A DNA stretch of 41,832 bases, taken from the NCBI GenBank assembly GCA_003451585.1, contig DMEU01000023.1, forward strand, positions 94,459 to 136,290. Direction: 5' to 3'. The number at the start of each line of letters is the position of its first letter. Positions within the stretch are counted from its first letter, which is position 1. The stretch is from Candidatus Omnitrophota bacterium. GTDB taxonomy: Bacteria > Omnitrophota > Gorgyraeia > Velamenicoccales > Velamenicoccaceae. Made by a program: the position numbers and the translations under genes. The notes under the pieces are model-generated. The model was not told where the DNA came from. It saw nothing but the letters and a program-made list of their open reading frames with translations, and searched no databases. This document shows positions 30,134 through 39,062 of the stretch, piece by piece.

Positions 30134-32611
30134 TTATTTTTTCCCTACTTCTTTAGCCAGCGGTAGCCGGACAATAAATGTCGTGCCTTTTCCTAATTCG
30201 CTTTCTACATCTATCGTGCCGCCGTGATTTTCAACTATCCCGAAACAGACCGACAGCCCTAACCCAGTCCCGCTCTTCTTTGTCGTAAAAAACGGTTCGA
30301 AGATGCGTTTAATGGTATCTTGGCTCATCCCCGGCCCTGAATCCTTAAAACAGACCGCTGCCACCTTTTGCCCGGCCTTAAGCTTGGATCCTTTGCGCAT
30401 CTCTACAGACTGCATTATCTCAGAAAAACTAGATAACGTCAAGATTCCGCCCTTCTCCTCCATCGCCTGTATGCTATTTAACATGATATTTAAAAAAACT
30501 TCGTGCAGCTGGTTCTGGTCGCCATCCACAAATAAGGGCTCTTTTGAAAGCTCGTTGACGATTTCCACACGGCCGGTGGCCTTGGCCTGGTATTGCAACA
30601 GTTGCATAGACCTGTTCAAGATCTCATTGGCGTTGATGCGGGAAAAGACCACCTCTTTTTTCCGTGAAAACTCCAAAAGCCTCTTTATGATATCACCTAT
30701 GCGCGCGACCTGCTGGCGGACAATGCGCACGGATTCTTTAGCGGACTCCGGCAGGTTCTCATCCATCTCCATCATCTCCGATTCACCGGATATCACGAAA
30801 AGGGGGTTATTGATCTCATGGGCCACACCTGCGGCTATCTGCCCTAAGGAGACCATCTTTTCGGCCTGGAGCAATTCATCCTGCACTTCCCTGAGCCTTA
30901 AGAATGCCTCCTCTAACTGCTTCTTGGATTCATCGGTATCTTCCAATATGCTCAACATCACATCCCTGCTCTCGGTCAACTCTTTAAGCGACCTCTCAAG
31001 GCCATCCTTGTGCTTCTCGGTCTCATCCCTGGATCTCTTAAGGTCATCCATGAGTTTTGTAACTTCTCTTAGATCCTTGGCCAGGCATACGAGCCCTAAC
31101 ATATTATTTGAGGCATCTTTAATGGAACGCGTGCCCAGATAGACCTCCATCTCCCTGCCTGATCTGGCAAGAAGGGATATCTTTTTATCTTTCAGCGCGC
31201 CTTCCTCGATAAGCCCCTTTAACCCCCAGCTGACAATATATCTGTCCTTCTTTGAGAATATCTCGGTAGCCTCCCTGCCCTTCAACTCCGCTTCAGGATA
31301 CTCCAACAACTCACACGCCCTCATGTTTACAAGGTCTATCATGCCCTGCGGGGTGACGACGAACAAGATATCCGACATGTTCTGGATTATCTTATTAAAA
31401 TAATCTTTAGATACCATGCCCTGCCGTAATTCATTCACCATTTCGTTAAAGTCCACCGCCAGCTCTTCGAATTCATCGCCTGAATGGATATCGATTATAT
31501 TATCAAGGGCACCTTTTTTTATTCTTTCGTATCCTGCCCTGAATATATCGAGCGGTTCCATAACTTTTTTTGAAATAACCACGCTGATGACATACAATAA
31601 GACCATCATTAACGCCCAAGTGAACAGCAGGCTCAAGGCATCTGCCCACAAAGAAGAGAATATCTGCCTCACATCCCGAAGGCAATAGACATACCAGTCT
31701 CCGACCGGATCAAAGATAGAACCCTCGATCTTTGAAAAACCTGCCACAAACTCACCTAAACCGCGGGCTTTGATCACCCTGCTGTCTGAAGCCGCATCGA
31801 GAGAGATAGCCTCAGACGTTAATCTCAGAAGGCCTGTCGGAAAAGCCCGCCCAAGGTCTAAGGCAAATATGCTATCTCCCTGAGGCGTCAGGATACCGGC
31901 AAAAGCACCCCTGCCCAGATAAATATCAAAGATCGAACCCAAAAACCTGTCTTTTTCGATAACTACCCTGGTGACGCCTATGGCCATCCCGCTGGCATCT
32001 ACTACAGGACAAGCTAAAATAAATGACCTCATGTGATCGTCGCTATCGTAATCGGCGCCGCTAAAATAAACCGCTCCGAGCCCGCTCTTATACGCCTTCT
32101 GCCACCACTCCTGCTCGCCATAATAGTAATGCGCTGTCTTTCTTGTCGTGGCCATGACCGCGCCATTCTTATCCATGATCGAGACTTCTACTACTGGGGC
32201 CCCAAATGTCTGCTTTAAATTCATTAAAAAAACCCCTACAGGCCTCACGGATAATTCATCTTCAAACTTCTCCCATCCGCCTTTATCCCATAATGCCTCT
32301 ATACCTTTTATAGGCCCGGTGACATCCTCTCCGGGCGCTGACGCATACAACAAATTAGCCTTCTCAACAGCAGCCCGGACAAGCTGGCTATTAGAACTTA
32401 TAAAAACGAGATGGTCTTTTATGTTTAAAACCTCGGATTGGAAACGCTTGGAAATTAGCTCCGCAACTATAGCCAGGTCTTCGGAATTCCTGTTGATGAC
32501 AAAAGCCTTGTAATTGGTATATGCTGAAAAAATAATGGCCCCAAAAAACAACGCCCCAAGGGACAAAGTTATGGCGACTACTTTATGGCGGATACTCAAT
32601 CTAAAGGTCAT
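30134..32611 (-). CDS. Membrane histidine kinase: sensor, HAMP, PAS, HisKA, HATPase
   Basis: This 825-residue kinase has a first membrane helix (ITLSLGALFFGAIIFSAY), a ~290-residue extracytoplasmic sensor with a Cache-like layout, and a second helix (LLFTWALMMVLLYVISVVI). HAMP follows (MEPLDIFRAGYERIKKGALD), then PAS (MSDILFVVTPQGMIDLVNM), a coiled coil and HisKA with the phosphoacceptor His in AAGVAHEINNPL. The ATPase has N box LHEVFLNIMLNSIQAM, G1 DSGPGMS and F/G2 FEPFFTTKKSGTGLGLSV. The ATG at 32611 overlaps the stop of the upstream sensor gene by 4 bp (ATGA). The ligand is unknown. Confidence 0.93.
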   Translation of the reverse strand: MTFRLSIRHKVVAITLSLGALFFGAIIFSAYTNYKAFVINRNSEDLAIVAELISKRFQSEVLNIKDHLVFISSNSQLVRAAVEKANLLYASAPGEDVTGPIKGIEALWDKGGWEKFEDELSVRPVGVFLMNLKQTFGAPVVEVSIMDKNGAVMATTRKTAHYYYGEQEWWQKAYKSGLGAVYFSGADYDSDDHMRSFILACPVVDASGMAIGVTRVVIEKDRFLGSIFDIYLGRGAFAGILTPQGDSIFALDLGRAFPTGLLRLTSEAISLDAASDSRVIKARGLGEFVAGFSKIEGSIFDPVGDWYVYCLRDVRQIFSSLWADALSLLFTWALMMVLLYVISVVISKKVMEPLDIFRAGYERIKKGALDNIIDIHSGDEFEELAVDFNEMVNELRQGMVSKDYFNKIIQNMSDILFVVTPQGMIDLVNMRACELLEYPEAELKGREATEIFSKKDRYIVSWGLKGLIEEGALKDKKISLLARSGREMEVYLGTRSIKDASNNMLGLVCLAKDLREVTKLMDDLKRSRDETEKHKDGLERSLKELTESRDVMLSILEDTDESKKQLEEAFLRLREVQDELLQAEKMVSLGQIAAGVAHEINNPLFVISGESEMMEMDENLPESAKESVRIVRQQVARIGDIIKRLLEFSRKKEVVFSRINANEILNRSMQLLQYQAKATGRVEIVNELSKEPLFVDGDQNQLHEVFLNIMLNSIQAMEEKGGILTLSSFSEIMQSVEMRKGSKLKAGQKVAAVCFKDSGPGMSQDTIKRIFEPFFTTKKSGTGLGLSVCFGIVENHGGTIDVESELGKGTTFIVRLPLAKEVGKK

Positions 32612-34266
32612 GGGGCTTTCTTCTCTCTGTCCTCTAAAATATTGCACTTTGCCTTAAGCTCGTTTATCTGTTCTTTGAGATGCAGGATGGCCTTCTCCCT
32701 GTCCATGGACACCTTATAAAAGCGCTCCAGGTCGCTTATCTTCTTCAATAACTCCGCCTGCATCTCCTTTAATTCGGTGATATCCTGCCCTACCGAGAGT
32801 ACCGCCGAGATATTCCCTTCGGAACTTTTCAAGACACTGTTATTCCAAAGCACAAGGCGCTCCCTGCCGTCCTTGGTTAAGATGCATGACTCTTTCTGCC
32901 GGTGCGGGCCGATATCGCCGCCAAGGATCTCATCAAAAACGGCCTTGACCTGGCTGCGGCTTGAAAACGGCACGAACTGGTCAAACCAGAACCTGCCCAA
33001 AGACTCCTCCACCTTAAAACCTGTTACCGCCTCGACCGCGTCATTGACGTATTTTATCCTGCCGTCCGGCAAAAGCACCAATACTATACTCGGCGCCAGA
33101 TTAAGCACCTCGGAGGTAAAACGTTTCTGCTCTAAGAGATCGCCATATAATATAGTCAGCTCTTCATTTGTATTATTGATCTTTTTATTCATGCCCTCCA
33201 GCGTATCGAGCATATTGTTAAATTCGAGGCTCAACCCGCCGACCTCGTCCTCGGATGCCGCCGCAAGACGGCCGGATAGATTCCCGGAATCTGTTATCTC
33301 CTTGATAGCCGTTTTAAGCTTGACCAGCGGCATGGTGATATGCCTTGTCAGGACCTTCACCATAAATATAAAAGAAAAAGCCAGGAACAAGATAACCGAC
33401 CAGAGCAAGAATAAAATATCCCGATGAGGGAATAAGGTATAACTGTCCTGGTCGGTAATACGCAATATGCCTATCGGGTCGCCTAAGATGTCCCTTACCA
33501 GTATGTCTAAGAATAAATATCCTTCGGCGCCTTCCTTAAGATCTTTCTTAACCAAAAAAGCCTTCTGCGTATATAACAACTCTTTCCACGAAGTAAGTAA
33601 CAAGGTATCGGGAAAGCGGGATACATCTGCGGGGCTCTTGCCGGAAAAAGAAGAATAATGAAAAAATTCCGCTTTGACCCCTAATTTCAGGCTTATATTC
33701 TTTTCAAACCTGTCGTCCAGCAAAAAACTAAGTACGAGGGTTCCAATGCGCCCATCCTGGCTTTTGGCGGCCTGAATAGGCAATGAGGAAAAAAACCACA
33801 ACTTATCATCACCGCTGTACCAAAACCCGGAGGTCTTCCCCATCGAAGAAACAAGCTTGGGCAATCCAAGATTATGGGCATCTTCCAAAAAGGTATTGTC
33901 GGACAACTTTATGCTGCCCTGGTCGTCCAAAACAGCGATACCGTCTAACTCAAAGCGCCGCTTCAAGGAAGATGTCAAATTACCGAAAATGGCCCGATCT
34001 GGGGCAGACAGTAAGCCGGTAATACGCTGGTCCTCGGAATATACCTGTGCCGCGCCTTCCAAAACTGTGCGGCTAGCATCGAAAAAGAACATAAGGCTAT
34101 CATAGCTATGTTCTAAAAACCTGGACCTTACCCTGTCGGAATATGACATAAGCCAGAAACGGCTGAATAAAAACGAGGACAGGATAACAAATACGCTGAA
34201 ACCTAAAAAGATGAGGACTAAACGGCGGCGTATCCCTATGCTGAATTTGATCTTTTGCTGTGGCAA
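32608..34266 (-). CDS. Membrane sensor with HAMP and PAS but no kinase
   Basis: This 552-residue protein has membrane helices (RLVLIFLGFSVFVILSSFLF and LWSVILFLAFSFIFMV) around a ~250-residue periplasmic domain. HAMP follows (MPLVKLKTAIKEITDSGNLS), then a coiled coil and a PAS domain (APSIVLVLLPDGRIKYVNDA ... SLGRFWFDQFVP). It ends in a long coiled coil with no HisKA, HATPase, GGDEF or methyl-accepting region. It is translationally coupled to the histidine kinase by a 4-bp overlap. It probably acts as a co-receptor that passes a second signal to the kinase. Confidence 0.85.
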   Translation of the reverse strand: MPQQKIKFSIGIRRRLVLIFLGFSVFVILSSFLFSRFWLMSYSDRVRSRFLEHSYDSLMFFFDASRTVLEGAAQVYSEDQRITGLLSAPDRAIFGNLTSSLKRRFELDGIAVLDDQGSIKLSDNTFLEDAHNLGLPKLVSSMGKTSGFWYSGDDKLWFFSSLPIQAAKSQDGRIGTLVLSFLLDDRFEKNISLKLGVKAEFFHYSSFSGKSPADVSRFPDTLLLTSWKELLYTQKAFLVKKDLKEGAEGYLFLDILVRDILGDPIGILRITDQDSYTLFPHRDILFLLWSVILFLAFSFIFMVKVLTRHITMPLVKLKTAIKEITDSGNLSGRLAAASEDEVGGLSLEFNNMLDTLEGMNKKINNTNEELTILYGDLLEQKRFTSEVLNLAPSIVLVLLPDGRIKYVNDAVEAVTGFKVEESLGRFWFDQFVPFSSRSQVKAVFDEILGGDIGPHRQKESCILTKDGRERLVLWNNSVLKSSEGNISAVLSVGQDITELKEMQAELLKKISDLERFYKVSMDREKAILHLKEQINELKAKCNILEDREKKAP

Positions 34267-34279
34267 GATATATTCCTTT

Positions 34280-34353
34280 TTAAGGTGGCGGCGCCGAAGT
34301 CAGAGTCTTCGGCATCCGCCTTTTGCCGCCAGAAGCGGCAAAATGGCGGAGAG
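34280..34353. repeat. tRNA-trailer repeat, copy 1
   Basis: This ~74-bp sequence begins TTAAGGTGGCGGCGCCGAAG and runs into the 3' acceptor end of tRNA-Ser(UGA). It holds two hairpins: GCCGAAG/CTTCGGC around a 7-base loop, and TTTTGCCGC/GCGGCAAAA. A near-identical copy lies at 36892-36964 at the end of tRNA-Ser(CGA); outside the small loop the two differ by about two changes. Confidence 0.9.
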
Positions 34354-34433
34354 GGTGAGATTTGAACTCACGAGGGACTTGCGCCCCTGCCGGTTTTCAA
34401 GACCGGTGCATTCAACCGCTCTGCCACCTCTCC
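34344..34433 (-). tRNA. tRNA-Ser(UGA)
   Basis: This class II tRNA on the minus strand has acceptor GGAGAGG/CCTCTCC, discriminator G and an encoded CCA (34346-34344). The D arm is GCAGAGCGGTTGAATGC, the anticodon loop CTTGAAAA has anticodon TGA, the variable arm is long, and the T loop is GTTCAAATC. It lies between the signalling operon and the CpaF gene, with the hairpin repeat directly at its 3' side. Confidence 0.95.
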
Positions 34434-34523
34434 AAACAAGCACATTTATGTGCGCGCGAAGCGCGCATGAAGCACATTGAAAACCTTATTGTAATATCCG
34501 AGAAAAACTATTATCAACCATTT

Positions 34524-35894
34524 TCAAATCTTTATGGCCTTTAACATCTCAGCTTTGGACATTCCAAACTGCCCAAGGGCCTGGTCTGCATCTTTATTAT
34601 ACAGCCTGAAAAAAACCGCCGCTTCATCAGCCTTATGGACATCCCTGTTATCCATGATCTTCAATATCTCGGAGCGTAACTTAAGCTCCTTAATGACATC
34701 CAGGGCCGGCATGCCGCTGGCACGGGCTATCTTATCACGAAAAACAGAGGTCGGGCTCTGTTCGATGAAGACGCGCTTTTCATAATCATGCCGCCAGACG
34801 GTGGATAATAACACCTTCTTCTGTTCCATGCCGGCTGTCTCGGCTACCTCTGCCACTACGCGGAATACCTCATGCTTGACATGGAACTTTGTCATAGTAA
34901 TAAATACATCTATAAGATTGACCAATGTCTCCGGTATATTCATCGGCTCGTTCTCAAGGCGGATAATAGCTTCACGCGCGGCGCTGGCGTGTATCGTGCC
35001 CATGCAGTATTTTCCGATATTCATGGCTGTCATGAGGTCCTGCGCCTCTTCACCCCTTACCTCGCCTACGACTATGCGCTCCGGGCGCATCCTCAAACTG
35101 TTCTTTACAAGGTCGGCCAACGTTATTTCGTCGTCGCTTTCTAAGCGCGACCAGCTCTCTTCTTTGGTAGTGCTTAATTCAAGCGTGTCCTCGATGATCA
35201 CAAGCCGTTCTTTGTCCGGTATAAAACTCAAAAGCGCGTTTAATAGGGTGGTCTTGCCGGCCCCGGGCGCCCCTAATATCAATAGATTGGCCGGCCGTAT
35301 CGACATCCCCTCCATATAAAGCCACAGGAGGGCCGCCATGTCATAATTCATAGCACCCTTGCGTATCAGATCGATTATGCTTAAAGGATTTTCCTTGATC
35401 TTCGTGATCGTGACCTGCGGCCCGAAAGGCGAAAGGGCTATGTTCACACGCCCCTGTATATTTGCCAACTCAAGGTTATTCAATTTCCTCAAAGACGTCC
35501 TGCCGGAAAAGGCCACGAGTTTTTTAATGAACACATCCAGCTCTTTTGTAGACGAGAACCGCTTATCGGTCCTGATAAGCCCCTGATAAGTATGATGGAC
35601 ATATATCGGGTTTAACGCGTTGATTATGATATCTTCGGTATCAGGGTCTTTTAACAGCCCTTCGATTATGCCGTAGGTAAAAAACTCGTCGAGGAACTTC
35701 TGGCGCTCTTCTTCATTAGAGAGTTCGCTCAAGGTCTTGCTCTGCATGAACGCGTCATGCGCCGTCGCGCCGTAGAGCTGGGATATCACGTCATTTACGA
35801 TATTTTTCTTCTCCGCGTCGTTCTGGAGAAAATTTATCTTGCCGAATAATTTATCCAGTATCCTGGCCTCGATATCTACTTTTTTCTTCTCCAT
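34524..35894 (-). CDS. CpaF/TadA-family secretion ATPase
   Basis: This 456-residue hexameric ATPase of type II/IV secretion and tight-adherence pili has Walker A LILGAPGAGKTTLLNALL, the Asp box VIIEDTLELS, Walker B/His box RMRPERIVVGEVRGEEAQDL, and MGTIHASAAREAI. An N-terminal domain of ~150 residues precedes the motor (DPDTEDIIINALNPIYVHHT). No other pilus gene is in the window; it is preceded by PAS and CBS proteins instead. This unusual setting suggests a regulated, distant or non-pilus partner. Confidence 0.92.
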   Translation of the reverse strand: MEKKKVDIEARILDKLFGKINFLQNDAEKKNIVNDVISQLYGATAHDAFMQSKTLSELSNEEERQKFLDEFFTYGIIEGLLKDPDTEDIIINALNPIYVHHTYQGLIRTDKRFSSTKELDVFIKKLVAFSGRTSLRKLNNLELANIQGRVNIALSPFGPQVTITKIKENPLSIIDLIRKGAMNYDMAALLWLYMEGMSIRPANLLILGAPGAGKTTLLNALLSFIPDKERLVIIEDTLELSTTKEESWSRLESDDEITLADLVKNSLRMRPERIVVGEVRGEEAQDLMTAMNIGKYCMGTIHASAAREAIIRLENEPMNIPETLVNLIDVFITMTKFHVKHEVFRVVAEVAETAGMEQKKVLLSTVWRHDYEKRVFIEQSPTSVFRDKIARASGMPALDVIKELKLRSEILKIMDNRDVHKADEAAVFFRLYNKDADQALGQFGMSKAEMLKAIKI

Positions 35895-35905
35895 TTTACC
35901 CCCTG

Positions 35906-36418
35906 TCAGGCACCATATTTAGGCTGCCTGCCCAATTCCACCAATAATCCGTCTATTTCTTTCTTAAGCTCAAGCACCCTCTTCTCGCGGCCAAGCATTA
36001 TCTTATTATGTTTCTCCAAGGCATATAGTTTTGCCGTAAGGCCTTCCTCCGCCTTTCTGCGTTCAGTGACATCGAATGCATATTCTATCATCATAACGAG
36101 GTTACCATTCTCGTCAAAGACGGGGTCGCCGTGCACTTCCATATTTTTAGGTTCACCGTCGCGGCTGTAATGGATGTGCTCTGTCTTGACGGCCCGCCTG
36201 GTCTTCTTTACCTCGGTAAGCGGGCAGATATGCTCCTCTGCACACGGCATGCTTGATTTATGCGTCTTTACATGACACGTCGCATTCTCGTCTAATTCGC
36301 CAAAACCGCAGGCCTTGTTGGCGAAGACTATCCTGTATGTTTTGACGTCTATGACATAGAAAGGATGGTTAATGGAATCTATGATCTTTTGCACAAAACC
36401 CGGAGTATTTTCCGTCAT
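35906..36418 (-). CDS. Stand-alone PAS-domain protein with cysteine cluster
   Basis: In this 170-residue protein one PAS domain (residues ~10-125; IIDSINHPFYVIDVKTYRIV, ending FDVTERRKAEE) is followed by a coiled coil (KLYALEKHNKIMLGREKRVL). In the PAS core there are Cys and His residues in ATCHVKTHKSSMPCAEEHIC, a pattern that could bind a metal, heme or Fe-S cluster, or form disulfides. There is no output domain. The ATG is 1 bp beyond the CBS gene stop, and cpaF follows 11 bp later, so CBS, PAS and CpaF form one operon. Confidence 0.88.
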   Translation of the reverse strand: MTENTPGFVQKIIDSINHPFYVIDVKTYRIVFANKACGFGELDENATCHVKTHKSSMPCAEEHICPLTEVKKTRRAVKTEHIHYSRDGEPKNMEVHGDPVFDENGNLVMMIEYAFDVTERRKAEEGLTAKLYALEKHNKIMLGREKRVLELKKEIDGLLVELGRQPKYGA

Positions 36419-36419
36419 C

Positions 36420-36872
36420 CTACCTCGTGCCTCCTGCTATCGCGCGGACAATATCCTTTTTTGTCAATACGCCTGCCAATTTTGAGCCCTCTACCACAGG
36501 CAGGTAATAAGCGTCTTTTTCGATCATAAGCGTCGCGGCATCTTCAATAGCGGCGTCTGCGGCTATAGTTGAAGGATCTTTCTCCATAATATCCGACACC
36601 TTGGATGCCGTTATCTTCTTCATCTCCTCTTCATACCTCTTGGCGCCCAACGTCAAAAAACCAAGCGAAAGATTGATAAATGTAGGAAGGTGGACCTTCT
36701 TATCCTGGAACATCACGCCCTCTTCCTTGACTATGCCCAATAGCTTGCCGCTGGCATCCACCACCGGCGCCCCGCTTATATTCTTGTTCACGAACAATTC
36801 CGCTAAAGCATGTACGCCCATTTCAGGGCTCACCGTAACAATCTCTTTGGTCATGATATCTCTTACCAGCAT
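36420..36872 (-). CDS. Tandem CBS-domain protein
   Basis: This 150-residue protein is made of two CBS motifs: LVRDIMTKEIVTVSPEMGVH with NKNISGAPVVDASGKLLGIV, and VSDIMEKDPSTIAADAAIED with KDAYYLPVVEGSKLAGVLTK. CBS pairs bind adenine nucleotides and act as energy or nucleotide sensors. The ATG at 36872 has AGGAGG 4 bp upstream; the longer open frame would run into the tRNA-trailer repeat. It leads the operon with the PAS protein and CpaF. Confidence 0.92.
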   Translation of the reverse strand: MLVRDIMTKEIVTVSPEMGVHALAELFVNKNISGAPVVDASGKLLGIVKEEGVMFQDKKVHLPTFINLSLGFLTLGAKRYEEEMKKITASKVSDIMEKDPSTIAADAAIEDAATLMIEKDAYYLPVVEGSKLAGVLTKKDIVRAIAGGTR

Positions 36873-36891
36873 ATTGCCTCCTGTTTTTTCA

Positions 36892-36964
36892 TTAAGGTGC
36901 GGCGCCGAAGTCAGAGTCTTCGACATCCGCCTTTTGCCGCCACTGGCGGCAAAATGGCGGAGAG
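36892..36964. repeat. tRNA-trailer repeat, copy 2
   Basis: This is the second copy of the ~73-bp hairpin-rich sequence, starting TTAAGGTGCGGCGCCGAAG and ending in the acceptor stem of tRNA-Ser(CGA). It keeps the hairpin TTTTGCCGC/GCGGCAAAA with a different loop (cact in place of agaa). One base in the other stem differs (cttcgAcat for cttcgGcat), which breaks one pair. Confidence 0.9.
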
Positions 36965-37044
36965 TGAAGGATTTGAACCTTCGTACCCCTTGCGGAGTAA
37001 CGCGCTTTCGAGGCGCGCGCCTTCAACCACTCGGCCAACTCTCC
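36955..37044 (-). tRNA. tRNA-Ser(CGA)
   Basis: This class II tRNA on the minus strand has acceptor GGAGAGT/ACTCTCC, discriminator G and an encoded CCA (36957-36955). The anticodon loop CTCGAAAG has anticodon CGA, the variable arm is long, and the T loop is GTTCAAATC. Together with UGA and GCU it is the third serine tRNA in the window; seryl-tRNA synthetase is 0.7 kb upstream. Confidence 0.95.
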
Positions 37045-37090
37045 AATCTAGGAACTTCAACACCTTGGTTTCCACTCCGAGATAAACCTT

Positions 37091-37153
37091 CTAAAGGAAT
37101 TCGATCTCCTTAATGCACTCCCGCACAGAGTCTATGAATTTAGGGCACCGCAT
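37091..37153 (-). CDS. Possible 20-residue ORF or gene remnant
   Basis: An ATG with GGCGAGG upstream begins MRCPKFIDSVRECIKEIEFL and then stops. The even pattern of Cys and hydrophobic residues looks like the opening of a longer small Cys protein cut short just before tRNA-Ser(CGA). It may be a remnant or chance. Nothing else is seen in 37045-37166. Confidence 0.2.
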   Translation of the reverse strand: MRCPKFIDSVRECIKEIEFL

Positions 37154-37166
37154 GGCCTCGCCTGTC

Positions 37167-37778
37167 CTATCTTCCTTCGACCACGAATAACTGCTTAAAA
37201 GACGCTGTATAAATAGCTCCGGCTATATCACCGCACCTTGAAATAAAACGCGAAAATGAAAAATCACCGCTCAAAAAATGGAATGCCCAGGCTATGATCA
37301 GGATGTTGACGATATAGATGGAAAAGATCGAAAAAAGGTAGTTCTCTTTAAGCAGGCCGGGTTTCTTTTTCTTCAAGGTATTGGCGGCAAAGACCATATG
37401 CATTGTAAAAGTGAAAGACGCCAAAAACGCGAAATACGGGAACGCCAAGGCGTCTTTCCATATGAGATATACGAAATAATAAGCCGCAAAAGACACAATA
37501 GTAAAAAACGGCACGCAGAACCCGGCCACCTTTACCCAGGGAGAAAGGAACCCTATGGTCTTCTCGGCCATGTTCTTTGCTGCATCAAATACCTGGGCGG
37601 GCTCATACAAGAGCATGTGAAGGATCAAGTAAACCACAACGCCCCAGCCGAAAGCCGAAGAAACCGGCTCGCTCATAGTGCGCAGATCCTCCAAAAACGA
37701 TACCGTGATACCTATGACCACAGGCAATAACAAAAGTGCCAGGATAAATTTCAAAATACTTAGCAGCCTATCTTTCAA
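37167..37778 (-). CDS. Membrane protein of unknown function
   Basis: This 203-residue protein has about five hydrophobic segments, for example ILKFILALLLLPVVIGITVS, VVVYLILHMLLYEPAQVF, VPFFTIVSFAAYYFVYLI, ASFTFTMHMVFAANTL and FSIFSIYIVNILIIAWAF. No family or catalytic motif was recognised. It overlaps the end of serS by 11 bp, so it is co-transcribed with the synthetase. Confidence 0.8.
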   Translation of the reverse strand: MKDRLLSILKFILALLLLPVVIGITVSFLEDLRTMSEPVSSAFGWGVVVYLILHMLLYEPAQVFDAAKNMAEKTIGFLSPWVKVAGFCVPFFTIVSFAAYYFVYLIWKDALAFPYFAFLASFTFTMHMVFAANTLKKKKPGLLKENYLFSIFSIYIVNILIIAWAFHFLSGDFSFSRFISRCGDIAGAIYTASFKQLFVVEGR

Positions 37779-39039
37779 TTTTGTCTATGCCTCCCATATA
37801 CGGCCTGAGCACCTCTGGTATGAGGACGCTGCCGTCCTTTTGCTGATAATTTTCCAAAATACAGATGACCGTGCGCGCCAATGCCACACCGGAACCGTTC
37901 AAGGTATGGACGAACTCCGTCTTTTTGGTCTCCTTGTTCCTGAATCGTATATTCGCGCGGCGCGCCTGAAAATCGCAGAAGTTCGAACAGCTTGAAACCT
38001 CAAGCCAGGCATCCATGCCCGGTGCATAAGCCTCAAGGTCATAGCACTTTGAGGCGGCAAAGCTGATATCTCCGGAGGCAAGCATCTGGACGCGATATGT
38101 AAGGCCCAAGGCCTGCAGGACCGCCTCAGCGTTGCCTAACAATTTCTCAAGCTCATCAAAAGAATCCTTCGGTTTGACGAATTTGACGAGCTCGACCTTG
38201 TCGAACTGGTGCACGCGCACAAGGCCCTTGGTGTCCTTCCCGTAAGACCCTGCCTCGCGCCTGAAGCACGGTGTATAGGCGGTATAATATATCGGCAAGT
38301 CCTGCTCATCTAAGATCTCATCGCGATGGATATTTGTCACCGGCACTTCGGCCGTAGGTATCAAGAACAGGTCCTCGTCTTTTAAACGGTACATATCGTC
38401 TTCGAGCTTAGGCAGTTGCCCTGTCCCTGTCATGCTCGCGCGGTTCACTAAGGCCGGCGGCCATATCTCCTGATACCCATGCCTAGACGTATGCAGGTCG
38501 ACCATAAAATTGATAAGCGCGCGCTCCAGCCTGGCCCCCAATTTCTTGTACAGGATAAAATTCGAACCCGAAAGCTTTGCGCCCCTGACAAAATCAACTA
38601 TATCCAGATACTCGCATATATCGGTATGGGCCCGTATCTTAAAATCGAATTTCTTAGGGTCTCCCCACTGGCGCACTACCTTGTTGTTTTTAGGATCGCC
38701 TACGGGGACCGAATCGTGGACGATATTAGGAATAAACAGAAGGAGCCTGCCCAACTCATCTTCTTTCTCCCGCAACTTCGCCTCGAACTCATCGATCTTT
38801 GAAGCCACGCCCTTCATGGATGCTATCGTATCCTTTGGATCCTTCTTTTCTTTTATGAGGAGCGTTATCGCGTCGTTGGCTTCATTTTTCTTTCGCCGCA
38901 GGTCGTCTAATTCCAGAAGTATCTTCCTGCGCCCTTCGTCTAAGGTTATTACCTCATCGAGATCGAACCTGCTGCCGCGCTTTTCAAGCGAGGCTTTTAC
39001 GATACCGGCATTCTCCCTGATAAAACGAATATCTAACAT
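37768..39039 (-). CDS. serS: Seryl-tRNA synthetase
   Basis: This 423-residue class II synthetase has an N-terminal helical tRNA-binding arm (residues ~28-105, coiled coil), TPE-like motif FLIPTAEVPVTNIHRDE, motif 2 YTPCFRREAGSYGKDTKGLV with RVHQFDKVEL, and motif 3 NGSGVALARTVICILENYQQ. It charges all serine tRNAs; two of them (UGA, CGA) lie downstream on the same strand. It is 23 bp after rtcB. Confidence 0.96.
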   Translation of the reverse strand: MLDIRFIRENAGIVKASLEKRGSRFDLDEVITLDEGRRKILLELDDLRRKKNEANDAITLLIKEKKDPKDTIASMKGVASKIDEFEAKLREKEDELGRLLLFIPNIVHDSVPVGDPKNNKVVRQWGDPKKFDFKIRAHTDICEYLDIVDFVRGAKLSGSNFILYKKLGARLERALINFMVDLHTSRHGYQEIWPPALVNRASMTGTGQLPKLEDDMYRLKDEDLFLIPTAEVPVTNIHRDEILDEQDLPIYYTAYTPCFRREAGSYGKDTKGLVRVHQFDKVELVKFVKPKDSFDELEKLLGNAEAVLQALGLTYRVQMLASGDISFAASKCYDLEAYAPGMDAWLEVSSCSNFCDFQARRANIRFRNKETKKTEFVHTLNGSGVALARTVICILENYQQKDGSVLIPEVLRPYMGGIDKIER

Positions 39040-39062
39040 TGCAACTCCTCTGAATTTTTCTA

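Noticed and set aside
30303..31142. 279-residue plus-strand ORF
   Set aside because: It lies wholly inside the histidine kinase gene on the other strand, is Ser/Thr-rich without a domain pattern, and has no ribosome-binding site. It is a shadow frame.
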